A DNA stretch of 64,000 bases from Actinomycetota bacterium (GTDB lineage: Bacteria; Actinomycetota; Acidimicrobiia; Acidimicrobiales; UBA8592): assembly GCA_002715425.1 (NCBI GenBank), contig PAYW01000009.1:17117-81116 (forward strand), written 5' to 3'. How positions within the stretch are numbered: the stretch's first letter is position 1; every line of letters begins with the position of its first letter. Below, piece by piece: positions 26,734 to 36,162 of the stretch. The translations under genes and the position numbers were made by a program. The notes under the pieces were generated by a model. The model worked only from the letters and a program-made list of their open reading frames with translations, ran no database searches and had not been told where the DNA came from.

Positions 26734-27834
26734 CTACTCAGGAAATACAGCCGCTCTATCATTTAGCCCATATTTTTCGAACCGGCCCCAGAATCCATGT
26801 TCATACAATCCATAACCTACATGACCGTCATATTCAAATTTTCCCACATGGTCGACAACTCCATATTGTCCAATTCCTTGTATGTCATCAACCTTGTAAT
26901 GAAGCCCCTGAACTATGGGATCTGGACCCTGATACATCCCATGCCGCCAATCGTCCTCAATCCCATACCCTGTTCCAATAGCAACGAAGTTTGCAAGAAG
27001 GGGAGTGCAGTTCATAACAATATTGGAATCGCTGAATCGAATTACTGACCCATTAAGCATTCGTGTACCAGGAATCGTATCATGTTCGTATTCTGGCCTA
27101 CCGAGCCACTCATTTGGTTTTAAGGGATCTGCCCAAACGCGCATAGCTTCTTCTAGTTCGCGAACGCCTTCATTAGTTTCTTGGAGCATGTATATTATAG
27201 AGTGATCGCCAAAATCAACAGGGAAATAATTCCAAAGCCCTTCCATAACTGAAACACCCTGCCGTATACCATCGGACTCTTTTTCGCCGACAGGTCTAAT
27301 TCCCCAAGAGCGATCTCGGCTTCCACCCCACTTGTCTGGAGTTACATTCCAACTCGATTCAGGTGTTGAAAGACTTCCTGTCCACCTTCCCATTTGAGCG
27401 AATCTTTGAGTATCGAATACTACTTTTCCTTCTCTTCTAAGATACTGCCTTGGTTCTTCCAAGGGAGGCTGAGATGCCTCCCATTGGACATCCATCGCGA
27501 CGCCCCATTCGTTTTCTTCGCACGTGACCCTAATGGCATTTAAGGGATCTAATATTTCAATCTCGATAGGTCCAAGCTTTAAGTTGGACCTATCGCCAAG
27601 CGGCCTTGATGCTCTTATAACTCGATGATCTTCCTTTGTTCCGATTGCAAGGAAACCATCAGAAACACCCAAATTTGGATATTGTCCTAGGCCGAAAATT
27701 GCCATGACCTCATCACTAGATCCGTGAAGATTAAAATAGTATCGGTCGTAGAAATTGCGGTCACTTGTAGCCGGATTACGTATGTATTCTGCTGTCTGGT
27801 GAATAGGGAAATCATCCCAGGAAGAAACCGACAT
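26734..27834 (-). CDS. Hypothetical protein, possible lipocalin-like (AttH/CrtC-type) family
   Basis: A 366-residue soluble protein without signal peptide or membrane segment, rich in Trp, Gly and aromatic residues. It is beta-rich in appearance, with repeated hydrophobic alternation and motifs such as RYYFNLHGSSDEV, GRWTGSLSTPESSW and GGSRDRSWGIRPVG. The SRDRSWG-type segment recalls a set of actinobacterial proteins (DUF7064/7065, AttH-like lipocalin folds) often found near lipid or steroid genes. I do not recognise a catalytic motif and assign no function. It is upstream of the gcvP riboswitch on the same strand but separated by the presumed promoter. Confidence 0.6.
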   Translation of the reverse strand: MSVSSWDDFPIHQTAEYIRNPATSDRNFYDRYYFNLHGSSDEVMAIFGLGQYPNLGVSDGFLAIGTKEDHRVIRASRPLGDRSNLKLGPIEIEILDPLNAIRVTCEENEWGVAMDVQWEASQPPLEEPRQYLRREGKVVFDTQRFAQMGRWTGSLSTPESSWNVTPDKWGGSRDRSWGIRPVGEKESDGIRQGVSVMEGLWNYFPVDFGDHSIIYMLQETNEGVRELEEAMRVWADPLKPNEWLGRPEYEHDTIPGTRMLNGSVIRFSDSNIVMNCTPLLANFVAIGTGYGIEDDWRHGMYQGPDPIVQGLHYKVDDIQGIGQYGVVDHVGKFEYDGHVGYGLYEHGFWGRFEKYGLNDRAAVFPE

Positions 27835-27989
27835 CTCACCTCCATGATTTGATCGATCTATACGGAAAGATGGTATATGGATAAGATTAAATCATGAAAT
27901 CAAGGAGAAAAAAGCAACTAATAAAGTATCTGGAGAAATGGACCATATAGTCACCAGTTAGTAAAATCGCAAATGAACTAAAGGACCAA

Positions 27990-28784
27990 ATGTTTGCAGA
28001 AGTTATCGATGTAGAGCGGATTACTCCCGGCCTAATTCGGGTCTTATTTGCTGGTGGAGACCTTGATGATTTTGAGGCAACCGAGTACACAGACCAATAT
28101 ATAAACGGCTATTTCGTCCCAGCTGATGCACCGTACTCTGTGCCATTTGACCTAGATGCAGTTCGGGCACTTGGAGATGATTTACGGCCTAGGCCGAGAC
28201 GTTTTACAGTGCGCAAATGGGATAAGGAAGCAAAAATACTCACCATAGACTTCGTAGTACATGGAGACGCAGGATACGCGGGACCTTGGGCTAAAAGAGC
28301 TATTCCGGGCGACAGACTTCAATTCAAAGGACCTAATGGTAGTTATTATCCAAGCGGAAATGTCGATTGGCACTTCTTTGCAGGTGATGAAACTGCAATT
28401 CCTGGCATTAGTGCTTCCCTTGAGGCATTGGGCCCTAATGACCACTGTGTCGTATTTCTCGTCGTAGACAGCAACGAATTCGAAGTTCCACTCAAGTCAG
28501 AGGCAACTGTTGACATAAAGTGGCTTCATCGCAAAGACTCACCTGATCCCTCGTCACTCTTGTTGACTGCAATTAAAGAATTTGATTTCTTAAACGGAAC
28601 TTACGACGTTTTCGTTCATGGAGAAGCAGGTGAAGTTCGAGAGTTGAGAAAGTACTTATTAAATGAAAAATCAGTAGACCCTGAAAAAGCTTCGATCTCC
28701 CCATATTGGCGAAGAAATCATACAGATGAGGCATGGCGAAAGGTCAAGAAAGAATGGCTAGCTGATCAAGAAAACGATCTTTAA
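27990..28784 (+). CDS. Siderophore-interacting protein (FAD/NADPH ferric reductase family)
   Basis: A 264-residue flavoprotein of the ViuB/SIP family. It has the FAD-binding RPRRFTVRKWD near residue 70, the VVHGDAGYAGPWA segment, the GDETAIPGI motif at the start of the reductase domain and the C-terminal YWRRNHTDEAWR. These proteins reduce ferric siderophores in the cytoplasm to release iron. No siderophore synthesis or uptake genes are adjacent. A good AAAGGA Shine-Dalgarno precedes the ATG. It converges with a HAD phosphatase with a 10-bp gap. Confidence 0.88.
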   Translation: MFAEVIDVERITPGLIRVLFAGGDLDDFEATEYTDQYINGYFVPADAPYSVPFDLDAVRALGDDLRPRPRRFTVRKWDKEAKILTIDFVVHGDAGYAGPWAKRAIPGDRLQFKGPNGSYYPSGNVDWHFFAGDETAIPGISASLEALGPNDHCVVFLVVDSNEFEVPLKSEATVDIKWLHRKDSPDPSSLLLTAIKEFDFLNGTYDVFVHGEAGEVRELRKYLLNEKSVDPEKASISPYWRRNHTDEAWRKVKKEWLADQENDL

Positions 28785-28794
28785 CTTCTGCTCA

Positions 28795-29607
28795 CTAAAT
28801 TAGACTCAGCACATTAGCCCAACCACCCTTAGACGGAGCAGGTATAACGTAGTCAGCCATTTCAAGTAAGTACTCTTCGGATCCTTCAACTACAACAGAT
28901 ACATCAGCGCCTTCTAGTAGCTCTCTATCATTACCAGCATCTCCGAGTGCGATAATTTTTGAAGGTTGAATATCGTAATAGTTGCACCATCTAACGACAC
29001 CGGTCCATTTCGAGGTTGATGGCGGCTGAACCATCATTGAGTATTTTCCAAATAGTCTGTCCTCGTAATAAGCGACTGTGCCTAACGATTCTCTAGAAAT
29101 AATGCTTTCTGCTCTCTCTAGATATGACTTATCAATACCAAGGATACAAAAACTCAAAATCTTCTTATCCTCCGGAAACAAATTCAAATCATCAATTTCT
29201 ACTAAATCCGCCCCGATTACTTCTAGGTGCCCTTCACTAGTTGTGGGAGAAGAAACGTAAACATAACTATCATCAGCATAAAAACAGGGAGATAGAGAGC
29301 AATCAGTGAAGATCTCTTTAATTCTCAACTCATTTTCCATTGGAAATTCTTGTAGGAAAAAATTAGATGACTCCTGAAAACAATAGCCAAGAGATCCATT
29401 TAGAAGTACTGCTTGATCCCGAAAATCGTAACGTTGAAAGGCGTTGGTCACGCTTCTTAGACGCCTTCCAGTCGCTATTAATAGGGGAACGCCGTTATTC
29501 TTTATTTCATCTATTGCAGCTAAGGAAGCCGGATGGCACTCTTCTCCATCAAACCACAAAGTACCATCTAAGTCAGTAACGACCAGCGTCTCAACCTTCA
29601 CCATCAA
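28795..29607 (-). CDS. HAD-IIB (Cof-type) phosphatase
   Basis: A 270-residue HAD hydrolase of the Cof/sucrose-phosphatase class. Motif I is DLDGT (Asp12, Asp14), followed by LIATGRRLRSV. Motif IV is LGDAGNDRELL, with the type IIB cap between. It probably dephosphorylates sugar phosphates or similar metabolites. The catalytic residues are complete. The start could be either of two adjacent ATG codons. It is divergent from the DUF35 gene with a 64-bp gap. Confidence 0.87.
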   Translation of the reverse strand: MMVKVETLVVTDLDGTLWFDGEECHPASLAAIDEIKNNGVPLLIATGRRLRSVTNAFQRYDFRDQAVLLNGSLGYCFQESSNFFLQEFPMENELRIKEIFTDCSLSPCFYADDSYVYVSSPTTSEGHLEVIGADLVEIDDLNLFPEDKKILSFCILGIDKSYLERAESIISRESLGTVAYYEDRLFGKYSMMVQPPSTSKWTGVVRWCNYYDIQPSKIIALGDAGNDRELLEGADVSVVVEGSEEYLLEMADYVIPAPSKGGWANVLSLI

Positions 29608-29671
29608 ATTCTACAAGCCCCCATGACCTAAAGTCACAATAAGGCGCCTGAAGTGCCTCTAGAATACGGAT

Positions 29672-30118
29672 ATGGGTAAGAAGAAAGTACCAGCGGTTGA
29701 AGGAATGTTTACGATGGACCCTGTCAGTCCAGCCCTAATAGGAGGAAAATCTAAGAGTTCAGGAAGTTACTACTTCCCAAAGGATCTAGCTGGAAATAAC
29801 CCAGAAGCCGAAGCGAATGAGAGTAGGGAAGAGGTCGCCCTAACTAGACAGGGTAGAGTTTGGAGCTACACCTCAGCTGATTACCCTCCTGCCCTTCCTT
29901 ACCTGATAACGGAGGAGCCATTCAAACCATTTGTAATTGCTGCCGTGGAATTAGAAAAAGAAAGTATGGTCATTTGTGGCCAGATGATGCCCGGGATTCA
30001 AATTAGCGACATGCAAGTCGGTATGGAAGTTGAAATCGCTTTAGATGTCCTGTATGAAGATGATGAATTTCAATATATGGTTTGGAAATGGGAACCTGTT
30101 AGAAGGGGACACGAATGA
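29672..30118 (+). CDS. DUF35 OB-fold protein, thiolase partner
   Basis: A 148-residue protein of the DUF35 (ChsH2/zinc-ribbon plus OB-fold) family. The C-terminal OB domain reads GRVWSYTSADYPPALPY and VGMEVEIALDVLYEDD. The N-terminal rubredoxin-like zinc ribbon is degenerate: the SSGSYYFPKDL segment lies where CxxC-type cysteines are expected, and none is present. DUF35 proteins form complexes with lipid-transfer-protein thiolases or aldolases or MaoC-like hydratases in steroid and fatty-acid breakdown. Here its stop overlaps the thiolase ATG by 4 bp, strong support for a complex with that protein. Confidence 0.82.
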   Translation: MGKKKVPAVEGMFTMDPVSPALIGGKSKSSGSYYFPKDLAGNNPEAEANESREEVALTRQGRVWSYTSADYPPALPYLITEEPFKPFVIAAVELEKESMVICGQMMPGIQISDMQVGMEVEIALDVLYEDDEFQYMVWKWEPVRRGHE

Positions 30119-31311
30119 GCGTTGGAGAAATAGCCATACTTGGTGCCGGAATGCATCCTTGGGGTAAATTTGTTGGAAAGTCGTTTGTTGATCTTGGTGT
30201 ACACGCTGCAAGAGATGCCCTCAAAGATGCTGATGTAGAGTGGGGTGAAGTCCAATTTGTATCAGGAGCCAACACTGTGAGGAACGGTTATCCTGGATGG
30301 GTTTCTGGCTCTACATTTGCAAATGCACTTGGTTTTCAGGGAGCTCAGCTCGCATCAAGCTATGCTGCGTGTGCTTCTGGCGTAACTGCATTATCGATCG
30401 CTCGTGCACAAATCCTTTCTGGTATTTGTGATGTTGCTCTTGTAGTAGGTGCCGACCAAGTTCCAAAGGGCATGTTCGCACCTGTGCCTGGTGATCGACC
30501 CCAAGATGTTGACTGGCTTCGTTTTCGACTACTTGGTCTCTCAAACCCAGCTTACTTTGGTTTATTTGCGAGAAGAAGAATGGCTTTATACGGAGATACC
30601 GAAGAAGACTTCGCTGCCGTAAAGGTTAAGAACTCACTTCATGGATCTAAAAATCCTAATGCACGATTTACTAAAACATTCACACATGAAGACATCGAAG
30701 CATCTCCGATCGTCGCCGATCCACTTCGGTTGCTTGAAATATGCACGACAAGTGATGGGGGAGCAGCCCTTGTAGTTTCTAGTCTTAAATATGCAAGGCA
30801 AAAAGGAGTTACTGACCCTGTCAAAATATCCGGAATCTCTACTGTCGGACCAACTTATCCAAACGCGATCATAGATATGCCATATCTTGCTTCCGATTCA
30901 TGGGCTGTTTCTGGAGACCCCTCACATACGTTTAAAAACCAAATAGCACAACACGCGTACGCTGAGGCAGGAATTTTACCAAGTGATCTAGACTTCGCAG
31001 AAGTTTATGACCTTAGCTCTGCTTACGAAATGGATTGGTATGAGCACATTGGGCTTTGTGAAGCAGGGGAAGCTAGAGAACTGCTTCACAGCGGTGCCAC
31101 ATCCATCGGAGGGACAATACCAGTCAATCCATCTGGTGGATTGGGAGCATTTGGTGAAGCAATACCCGCCCAAGCTATTGCTCAAGTGTGTGAACTAACT
31201 TGGCAACTAAGGGGAGAAGCAGGAGATAGGCAAGTAGATAACGCAACAGTCGGACTTTCAATTAACTATGGAATGTTTGGGCATGGAAGCTCTGTAATAG
31301 CAAGGAGATAG
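30115..31311 (+). CDS. Thiolase / lipid-transfer-protein-like acetyl-CoA acetyltransferase
   Basis: A 398-residue thiolase-fold protein. The nucleophilic cysteine lies in SSYAACASGVTALSIA (about residue 85). The C-terminal NPSGGLGAFGEAIPAQ replaces the usual GHPxGATG, so the conserved histidine of classical thiolases is missing at that position. This variant occurs, as I recall, in actinobacterial SCP2/Ltp-type thiolases that pair with DUF35 proteins. The likely reaction is carbon-carbon cleavage or condensation of acyl-CoA. It is translationally coupled to the upstream DUF35 gene and followed 1 bp later by an enoyl-CoA hydratase. Confidence 0.87.
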   Translation: MSVGEIAILGAGMHPWGKFVGKSFVDLGVHAARDALKDADVEWGEVQFVSGANTVRNGYPGWVSGSTFANALGFQGAQLASSYAACASGVTALSIARAQILSGICDVALVVGADQVPKGMFAPVPGDRPQDVDWLRFRLLGLSNPAYFGLFARRRMALYGDTEEDFAAVKVKNSLHGSKNPNARFTKTFTHEDIEASPIVADPLRLLEICTTSDGGAALVVSSLKYARQKGVTDPVKISGISTVGPTYPNAIIDMPYLASDSWAVSGDPSHTFKNQIAQHAYAEAGILPSDLDFAEVYDLSSAYEMDWYEHIGLCEAGEARELLHSGATSIGGTIPVNPSGGLGAFGEAIPAQAIAQVCELTWQLRGEAGDRQVDNATVGLSINYGMFGHGSSVIARR

Positions 31312-31312
31312 T

Positions 31313-32068
31313 ATGGCGATTCTTTTAGACACTCACAGCAATGGAGTACTCCGTATAACTATGGATAATCCACCCGTAAACGCTCTCAATGTTGATGATA
31401 CGTTCGAGATAGCCTCCATATGTGACTCTATACGTCACAAACCTGAAATTACAGTTCTAATTATTACTGCAACCGGAAAAGGATTTTGTGCTGGTGTCGA
31501 CATTAAAGAGCTCGAAGAGAGAGATGGCCATGAAGGGATACTTCAAGTCAATGAAGCTTGTTTCCAAGCATTCCGTGCTGTACATGATTGCGACGTCCCA
31601 GTGATTGCTTCCGTTAATGATTTTTGTCTTGGAACTGGAATAGGGCTGGTAGGTTGCTCCGATATTATAATTGCCTCCTCAGGAGCCCAATTCGGCTTAC
31701 CTGAAGTAGACAATGGAGCCCTTGGAGCTCTTACACATCTTGAACGACTCGTACCTCGACAGCGAGCCCGACAAATGCTCTACACCTGTGAAACTGCGAC
31801 TGCTGAAGAATTGCACGGATATGGGACTATATACCAACACGTTGCACCAGAGGAATTGGATTCAACTTCTCTTGAACTTGCGAGCAAAATTGCTTCTAAG
31901 CAACCCCTTACAATTCGTGCTGCAAAACGCTCTGCTATAGGTATTGACACACAAGATGTAAAGAAAAGCTATCGGTACGAACAAGGCTTTACGTTTCAAC
32001 TGAATCTAGCAGGTGAAGGCCAGAGAGCACGTCAAGAATTTCTCGATGGAAGAAGAGAAAAAAACTGA
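31313..32068 (+). CDS. Enoyl-CoA hydratase/isomerase family protein
   Basis: A 251-residue crotonase-superfamily enzyme. The CoA-binding oxyanion segments are GKGFCAGVDIKELEE and NDFCLGTGIGLVGCSDIIIA, followed by FGLPEVDNGALG. The Shine-Dalgarno AAGGAG is inside the end of the thiolase gene. As third gene of the DUF35-thiolase-hydratase operon, it probably hydrates an enoyl-CoA in the same pathway (inference). The cysteine-rich substrate loop differs from that of the hydratase at 22807, so the two are paralogues with separate substrates. Confidence 0.88.
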   Translation: MAILLDTHSNGVLRITMDNPPVNALNVDDTFEIASICDSIRHKPEITVLIITATGKGFCAGVDIKELEERDGHEGILQVNEACFQAFRAVHDCDVPVIASVNDFCLGTGIGLVGCSDIIIASSGAQFGLPEVDNGALGALTHLERLVPRQRARQMLYTCETATAEELHGYGTIYQHVAPEELDSTSLELASKIASKQPLTIRAAKRSAIGIDTQDVKKSYRYEQGFTFQLNLAGEGQRARQEFLDGRREKN

Positions 32069-32173
32069 TTTCTTATCTTCACCAAATTGATAGAGAAGAT
32101 AGCCCGACTGGATCTGACCTACCTCACAAATCGGTGTAATGTACGTGCAGTGAATTGAATGTCTGGGGGCTAC

Positions 32174-33676
32174 ATGAGACTTTTGCTTAAATTACTTTGT
32201 CCGTTTATCGCAATAGCACTAATAACTTCGAGTTGCGGTGGAAGTGAAAGAGCTGCGACCTCTACTAGTTCCGAAGGAGGTACTTCTAATAACAGCACCG
32301 AAACGGATGATGATCAATCCGTGGGCACGCAAGATACTACAGAACAAGATACTACAGAAACCGATAGCCAAGAAGACGAAGCTCAAACGCCCAATGATTC
32401 AGAAGAAACGCCTCCACCTGAACCCGAAGCACCTACCTTCGGTGACCTTCAATGGCCATGCGGTCCAGGTACTGCCAATGGCGCTACCGACCAAGGTGTG
32501 ACAAACGAAAGCATCCTTATCGGCGGTGGAGATGATCGAGGATTTGTTGGTTCACTTGGACTTAACATCACGCAGACAGACACTATTCAAGCATTTGTAG
32601 ATATATGCAATGAAATGGGAGGAATCCTAGGAAGGGAAATAATTGTTGAACTATATGACGCAAAAATCTTTGAGGTATCTTCAGTTTGGCTAGATGCTTG
32701 TCCACGAATGTTCATGATGGTTGGGGAGGGATTCGCTGTAGACGGCTTTGGTGAAGAATCTAGGGTTCAATGCCAACTTGCACACATCCCCGCATGGACT
32801 GTTTCGGCTGCTGCTGCACACGGTCCATGGATGATACAACCAGTTCCTAACCCTGCTGATCGTATGTCTTTGTCAATAGCCGCCTGGATTTCAGATACGT
32901 ATCCCGACACTATTGCTTCTTCAGCGACTGTCTACGGAAACTTCGCAGCGACAATAGAGAACAAGGACAAGGTCCTTGCCTCCTATCCGCAGATTGGTTT
33001 CGAATTCGACAAAAATCTAGAATACAACATCAACGGTGAAGACGACTGGACACCATTTGTCTTATCATTGAAGGACTCTGAGATTAAGCATGTATATTTC
33101 ACCGGAACTTGTCTGCCTAATTATCAAGCCTTTAGGGCTTCCGCAGCTGTTAATAATTTCGAAGCCATCTACTCAGTCGATCCTAACTTCTACGAAGATT
33201 CTTGTAGACGGGCAAATAGCGACGGAGTAATGAACGGCACATTCATAAGGAGCGCATATATACCATTTGAAGAAAGGAGCTCTTCTAAAGCCGTAGATGA
33301 CTACCTAAAGATCATGGAAACCAACGGCGGCGAAATAGCTTTACTCGGCATGCAAACAGCATCCGCATTCATGCTGTGGGCCACTGCAGCTAAGGCGTGC
33401 GGTTCTGATTTGACTCGAGAGTGTGTACTAAACAAAGCGGATGAAATCGACGTATGGACAGGAGGGGGATTACATGTCCCAAGTAATCCTGGTGTTAACG
33501 AAACACCTCCATGTGGGCTGGTAATGGAGCTGGTGAACGATTCATACCGACGAGTGTTCCCTGAGGAACCTGGCACCTACGCATGTGATGAGTCATGGTC
33601 TGCATCGTTCACAACTGAATGGAGCGAGCAAGCAAAGCTTGATGAGAATCGAGTTTCGAATCAATTTACAGATTGA
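32174..33676 (+). CDS. Branched-chain amino acid-type ABC transporter substrate-binding lipoprotein
   Basis: About 500 residues. A signal peptide ends in a lipobox-like ITSSC with Cys21 from the chosen start. A Thr/Asp/Glu/Pro-rich linker (about 30-90) holds the binding domain away from the membrane. The periplasmic-binding fold follows, with GRGFVGSL-like and LGREIIVELYDA segments typical of Leu/Ile/Val-binding proteins. Ten cysteines after the lipid-modified one suggest several disulfides, unusual for the family. I choose the ATG at 32174 because GGGGG lies upstream; an ATG at 32159 is possible. The permease and two ATPases follow. Ligand specificity (amino acid, amide or urea) cannot be told. 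Confidence 0.85.
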   Translation: MRLLLKLLCPFIAIALITSSCGGSERAATSTSSEGGTSNNSTETDDDQSVGTQDTTEQDTTETDSQEDEAQTPNDSEETPPPEPEAPTFGDLQWPCGPGTANGATDQGVTNESILIGGGDDRGFVGSLGLNITQTDTIQAFVDICNEMGGILGREIIVELYDAKIFEVSSVWLDACPRMFMMVGEGFAVDGFGEESRVQCQLAHIPAWTVSAAAAHGPWMIQPVPNPADRMSLSIAAWISDTYPDTIASSATVYGNFAATIENKDKVLASYPQIGFEFDKNLEYNINGEDDWTPFVLSLKDSEIKHVYFTGTCLPNYQAFRASAAVNNFEAIYSVDPNFYEDSCRRANSDGVMNGTFIRSAYIPFEERSSSKAVDDYLKIMETNGGEIALLGMQTASAFMLWATAAKACGSDLTRECVLNKADEIDVWTGGGLHVPSNPGVNETPPCGLVMELVNDSYRRVFPEEPGTYACDESWSASFTTEWSEQAKLDENRVSNQFTD

Positions 33677-33693
33677 GAGTACGACGATAATTC

Positions 33694-36162
33694 ATGACCG
33701 AATTCATCACTTTTACGGTCGTAGGTTTAGCAACAGGAGCAATATATTCGATTGCTTCGGCAGGTCTGGTTGTTACTTATACCACTTCTGGTATTTTCAA
33801 TTTCGCGCATGGCGCTATAGGCATGTTTTCAGCCTTTCTTTATTGGCAATTGAGATGGGACGACGGCTGGGGTGGAAACTGGCCAGCACCAATAGCGCTA
33901 CTGTTCGTCCTTTTTATCGCAGCACCAATAATTGGAATAATTCTCCAGGTACTTGTCATGCGCGGCCTAGAAGGGACAAGCGAAACAACGAAACTAGTCA
34001 TACCCATCGCAGTAATGCTTGCCTTTATTGGAATTGCCAATTGGGTTTGGCAAGGAGCTGAGCAGAGAATCCCCAAACCATTCTTTGGGAGGAACGCCAA
34101 GTGGTCGATCGGTGACGCCTATATCACCTGGCATCAAACGGTAATCGTGATCGTCGCAGTCTTACTAGCTGTTGCTTTAAGGTTTTTGCTATTTAAGACA
34201 AAAATCGGCATCACGATGCGAGCTGTTGTTGATAATACAAGCCTTGTCGAACTCAATGGTGGTCGCCCTAACCGAGCTGCATTACAAAGCTGGGCAATTG
34301 GATCGATTTTAGCAGCGGTTGCTGGTGTTTTGATTTCACCGTTACTTGGTGGCTTGGGAGTTCTAGCTCTTACATTGCTTGTCGTGAATGCATATGCCGC
34401 AGCTATTTTTGGAAAATTAAAAAACCTTCCTCTCACCTTTATCGGCGGGCTTGTAATTGGAGTATCAGTTTCATATTGGAATTGGATATCAAGCACTGGA
34501 CAAAAGTGGCCTTGGCTTTCGGAACTAAGAACGACTCTGCCCGTCGTTATCCTATTCTTTGTTCTCCTGTTGTTACCTCAGGAAAGATTACGAGGAAACC
34601 ATGCTGCAACTATCCGCGAGCGATTTGCAGTTCCAACTATTAAAACTTCACTTGTATGGAGTTTTATATTTGTTCTGGTAATTTCTGGCTTGAGCTTGAT
34701 TATTACGAATAAGTGGGAATCTTTACTAACCAGAGGTTTGACCATGGGGATAATCGCATTATCTATGGTTCTTCTTACCGGCTATGCCGGTGAACTCAAT
34801 TTGGCCCCATTGGCGTTTGCAGGCATTGGAGCCATATCAGCATTTCAATTCGACGTAGGTTCAGCTGTCGAAACAGGTTCAGGATTTGCGACCTTAATCG
34901 TTCTTCTTGCTATTTCTTTCGGTGTTCTCGTTTTTCCTGCATTTGGCCTAGTAAAGCGTCGGCTATACATGTCCGTGGCAAGTTTTGCTTTATTTGTTTT
35001 CGTACTTGTTGTTTTCTTCGACCGAACGACCGGAACAGGAATAGCCAGCAAAGAGAGTATGTCTCTATCTGGATTAGTAGTTGCAGCCTTAATATCAGGT
35101 TCAGTCGGCGCAGTTGTCGCCCTTCCAGCTCTTAGACTACGAGGACTTTATTTGGGTTTGGCGACATTCGCATTCGCAATCTTTGTTGACAGAATGGTTT
35201 ACAAGCAACGAGAGACACTTTCATTCGACATCCCATTAATAGGCGATAGCGAAGACGTTTCCATCAATCTGTTCAATAATGGAGCACTTAATATTCCACG
35301 CCCTAGATTTTTGGGTATTAATTTTGCCGAGAAGCAATGGGCGATGCTTATCTTCGTATCAATAACTTTCTGTGTTATTTCTGTTGCCTTAATTCAATTA
35401 CGGAAAAGCTCGTATGGCCGACAATTAACAGCGATGAAGGATAGTCCAGCTGCATGTGCAACCCTTGGAATGAATATGCGCCGCCTTAAACTGTCTGTAT
35501 TCACGCTAGCTGCAGCTATTGCTGGGTTCGGCGGAGCATTGCATGCATCGAATCTTCGAACGATTCAAGAAGATTACCCATTTACCATCTGGGAAGGGCT
35601 CGCCCTTTTCATGCTTACTGTTGTGGGAGGAATCGGGTATGTAAGTGGTGCACTATTTGGCGGGTTAATTTATGCCTGTGCATTTATCGTAATGGGTGAT
35701 TTATGGGGAAAACTTGCTGAAGATTGGGGAAGCTTCAGTTGGTTGTTTACATTTCTGCAAGACTTTTTCTTACTCTTAGGACCAGCATTAGCTGGCATAG
35801 GCCTAGGTAGGAATCCCAGTGGAGTAGGAAGTCAGATATTCGACGGATTTCGGATTCTTCGAAATAAAAATCATAGATTCCTCGTAATCTCGGGATGTTC
35901 ACTGATTACTTTGAGTTGGTTCTTTAGGGTTGTCGAGGTCTATAACGGGTGGGTGTTCATCATGACATCTCTACCTATTCTATTCCTGATGCCGCTACTT
36001 GCTGAAGCTAGAGACCGAGATAGAAAGAACAAGGAAGATCTTCCAATTGAAATGGCCGGAATTGAATATGACTTTTCTGATGAATTGATTTCTTTCTTAG
36101 ACGTTGAACTAGCGATCACTTCCGACCTAAATGTTGATGAGAGGAGCAAACGAAATGAATGA
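33694..36162 (+). CDS. Fused LivH-LivM-type ABC permease
   Basis: An 822-residue membrane protein joining two branched-chain amino acid permeases. The LivH-like half (1 to about 300) starts ATGAIYSIASAGLVVTYTTSG. The LivM-like half (about 330-700) has GYAGELNLAPLAFAGIGA, and the ATPase-coupling helix contains AACATLGMNMRRLKL. About 120 C-terminal residues add further hydrophobic segments and an acidic tail that normal LivM lacks. The fusion is known from actinobacteria. It starts 17 bp after the binding-protein gene and overlaps the ATPase gene by 8 bp. Confidence 0.9.
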   Translation: MTEFITFTVVGLATGAIYSIASAGLVVTYTTSGIFNFAHGAIGMFSAFLYWQLRWDDGWGGNWPAPIALLFVLFIAAPIIGIILQVLVMRGLEGTSETTKLVIPIAVMLAFIGIANWVWQGAEQRIPKPFFGRNAKWSIGDAYITWHQTVIVIVAVLLAVALRFLLFKTKIGITMRAVVDNTSLVELNGGRPNRAALQSWAIGSILAAVAGVLISPLLGGLGVLALTLLVVNAYAAAIFGKLKNLPLTFIGGLVIGVSVSYWNWISSTGQKWPWLSELRTTLPVVILFFVLLLLPQERLRGNHAATIRERFAVPTIKTSLVWSFIFVLVISGLSLIITNKWESLLTRGLTMGIIALSMVLLTGYAGELNLAPLAFAGIGAISAFQFDVGSAVETGSGFATLIVLLAISFGVLVFPAFGLVKRRLYMSVASFALFVFVLVVFFDRTTGTGIASKESMSLSGLVVAALISGSVGAVVALPALRLRGLYLGLATFAFAIFVDRMVYKQRETLSFDIPLIGDSEDVSINLFNNGALNIPRPRFLGINFAEKQWAMLIFVSITFCVISVALIQLRKSSYGRQLTAMKDSPAACATLGMNMRRLKLSVFTLAAAIAGFGGALHASNLRTIQEDYPFTIWEGLALFMLTVVGGIGYVSGALFGGLIYACAFIVMGDLWGKLAEDWGSFSWLFTFLQDFFLLLGPALAGIGLGRNPSGVGSQIFDGFRILRNKNHRFLVISGCSLITLSWFFRVVEVYNGWVFIMTSLPILFLMPLLAEARDRDRKNKEDLPIEMAGIEYDFSDELISFLDVELAITSDLNVDERSKRNE

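Noticed and set aside
27894..27950. An 18-codon basic open frame upstream of the siderophore-interacting gene
   Set aside because: There is no convincing Shine-Dalgarno and such short frames are expected by chance; a leader-peptide role cannot be supported.
33585..34061. A 158-residue frame on the plus strand across the binding-protein/permease junction
   Set aside because: It overlaps two well-supported genes in another frame and has an implausible His/Arg/Asn-rich composition.
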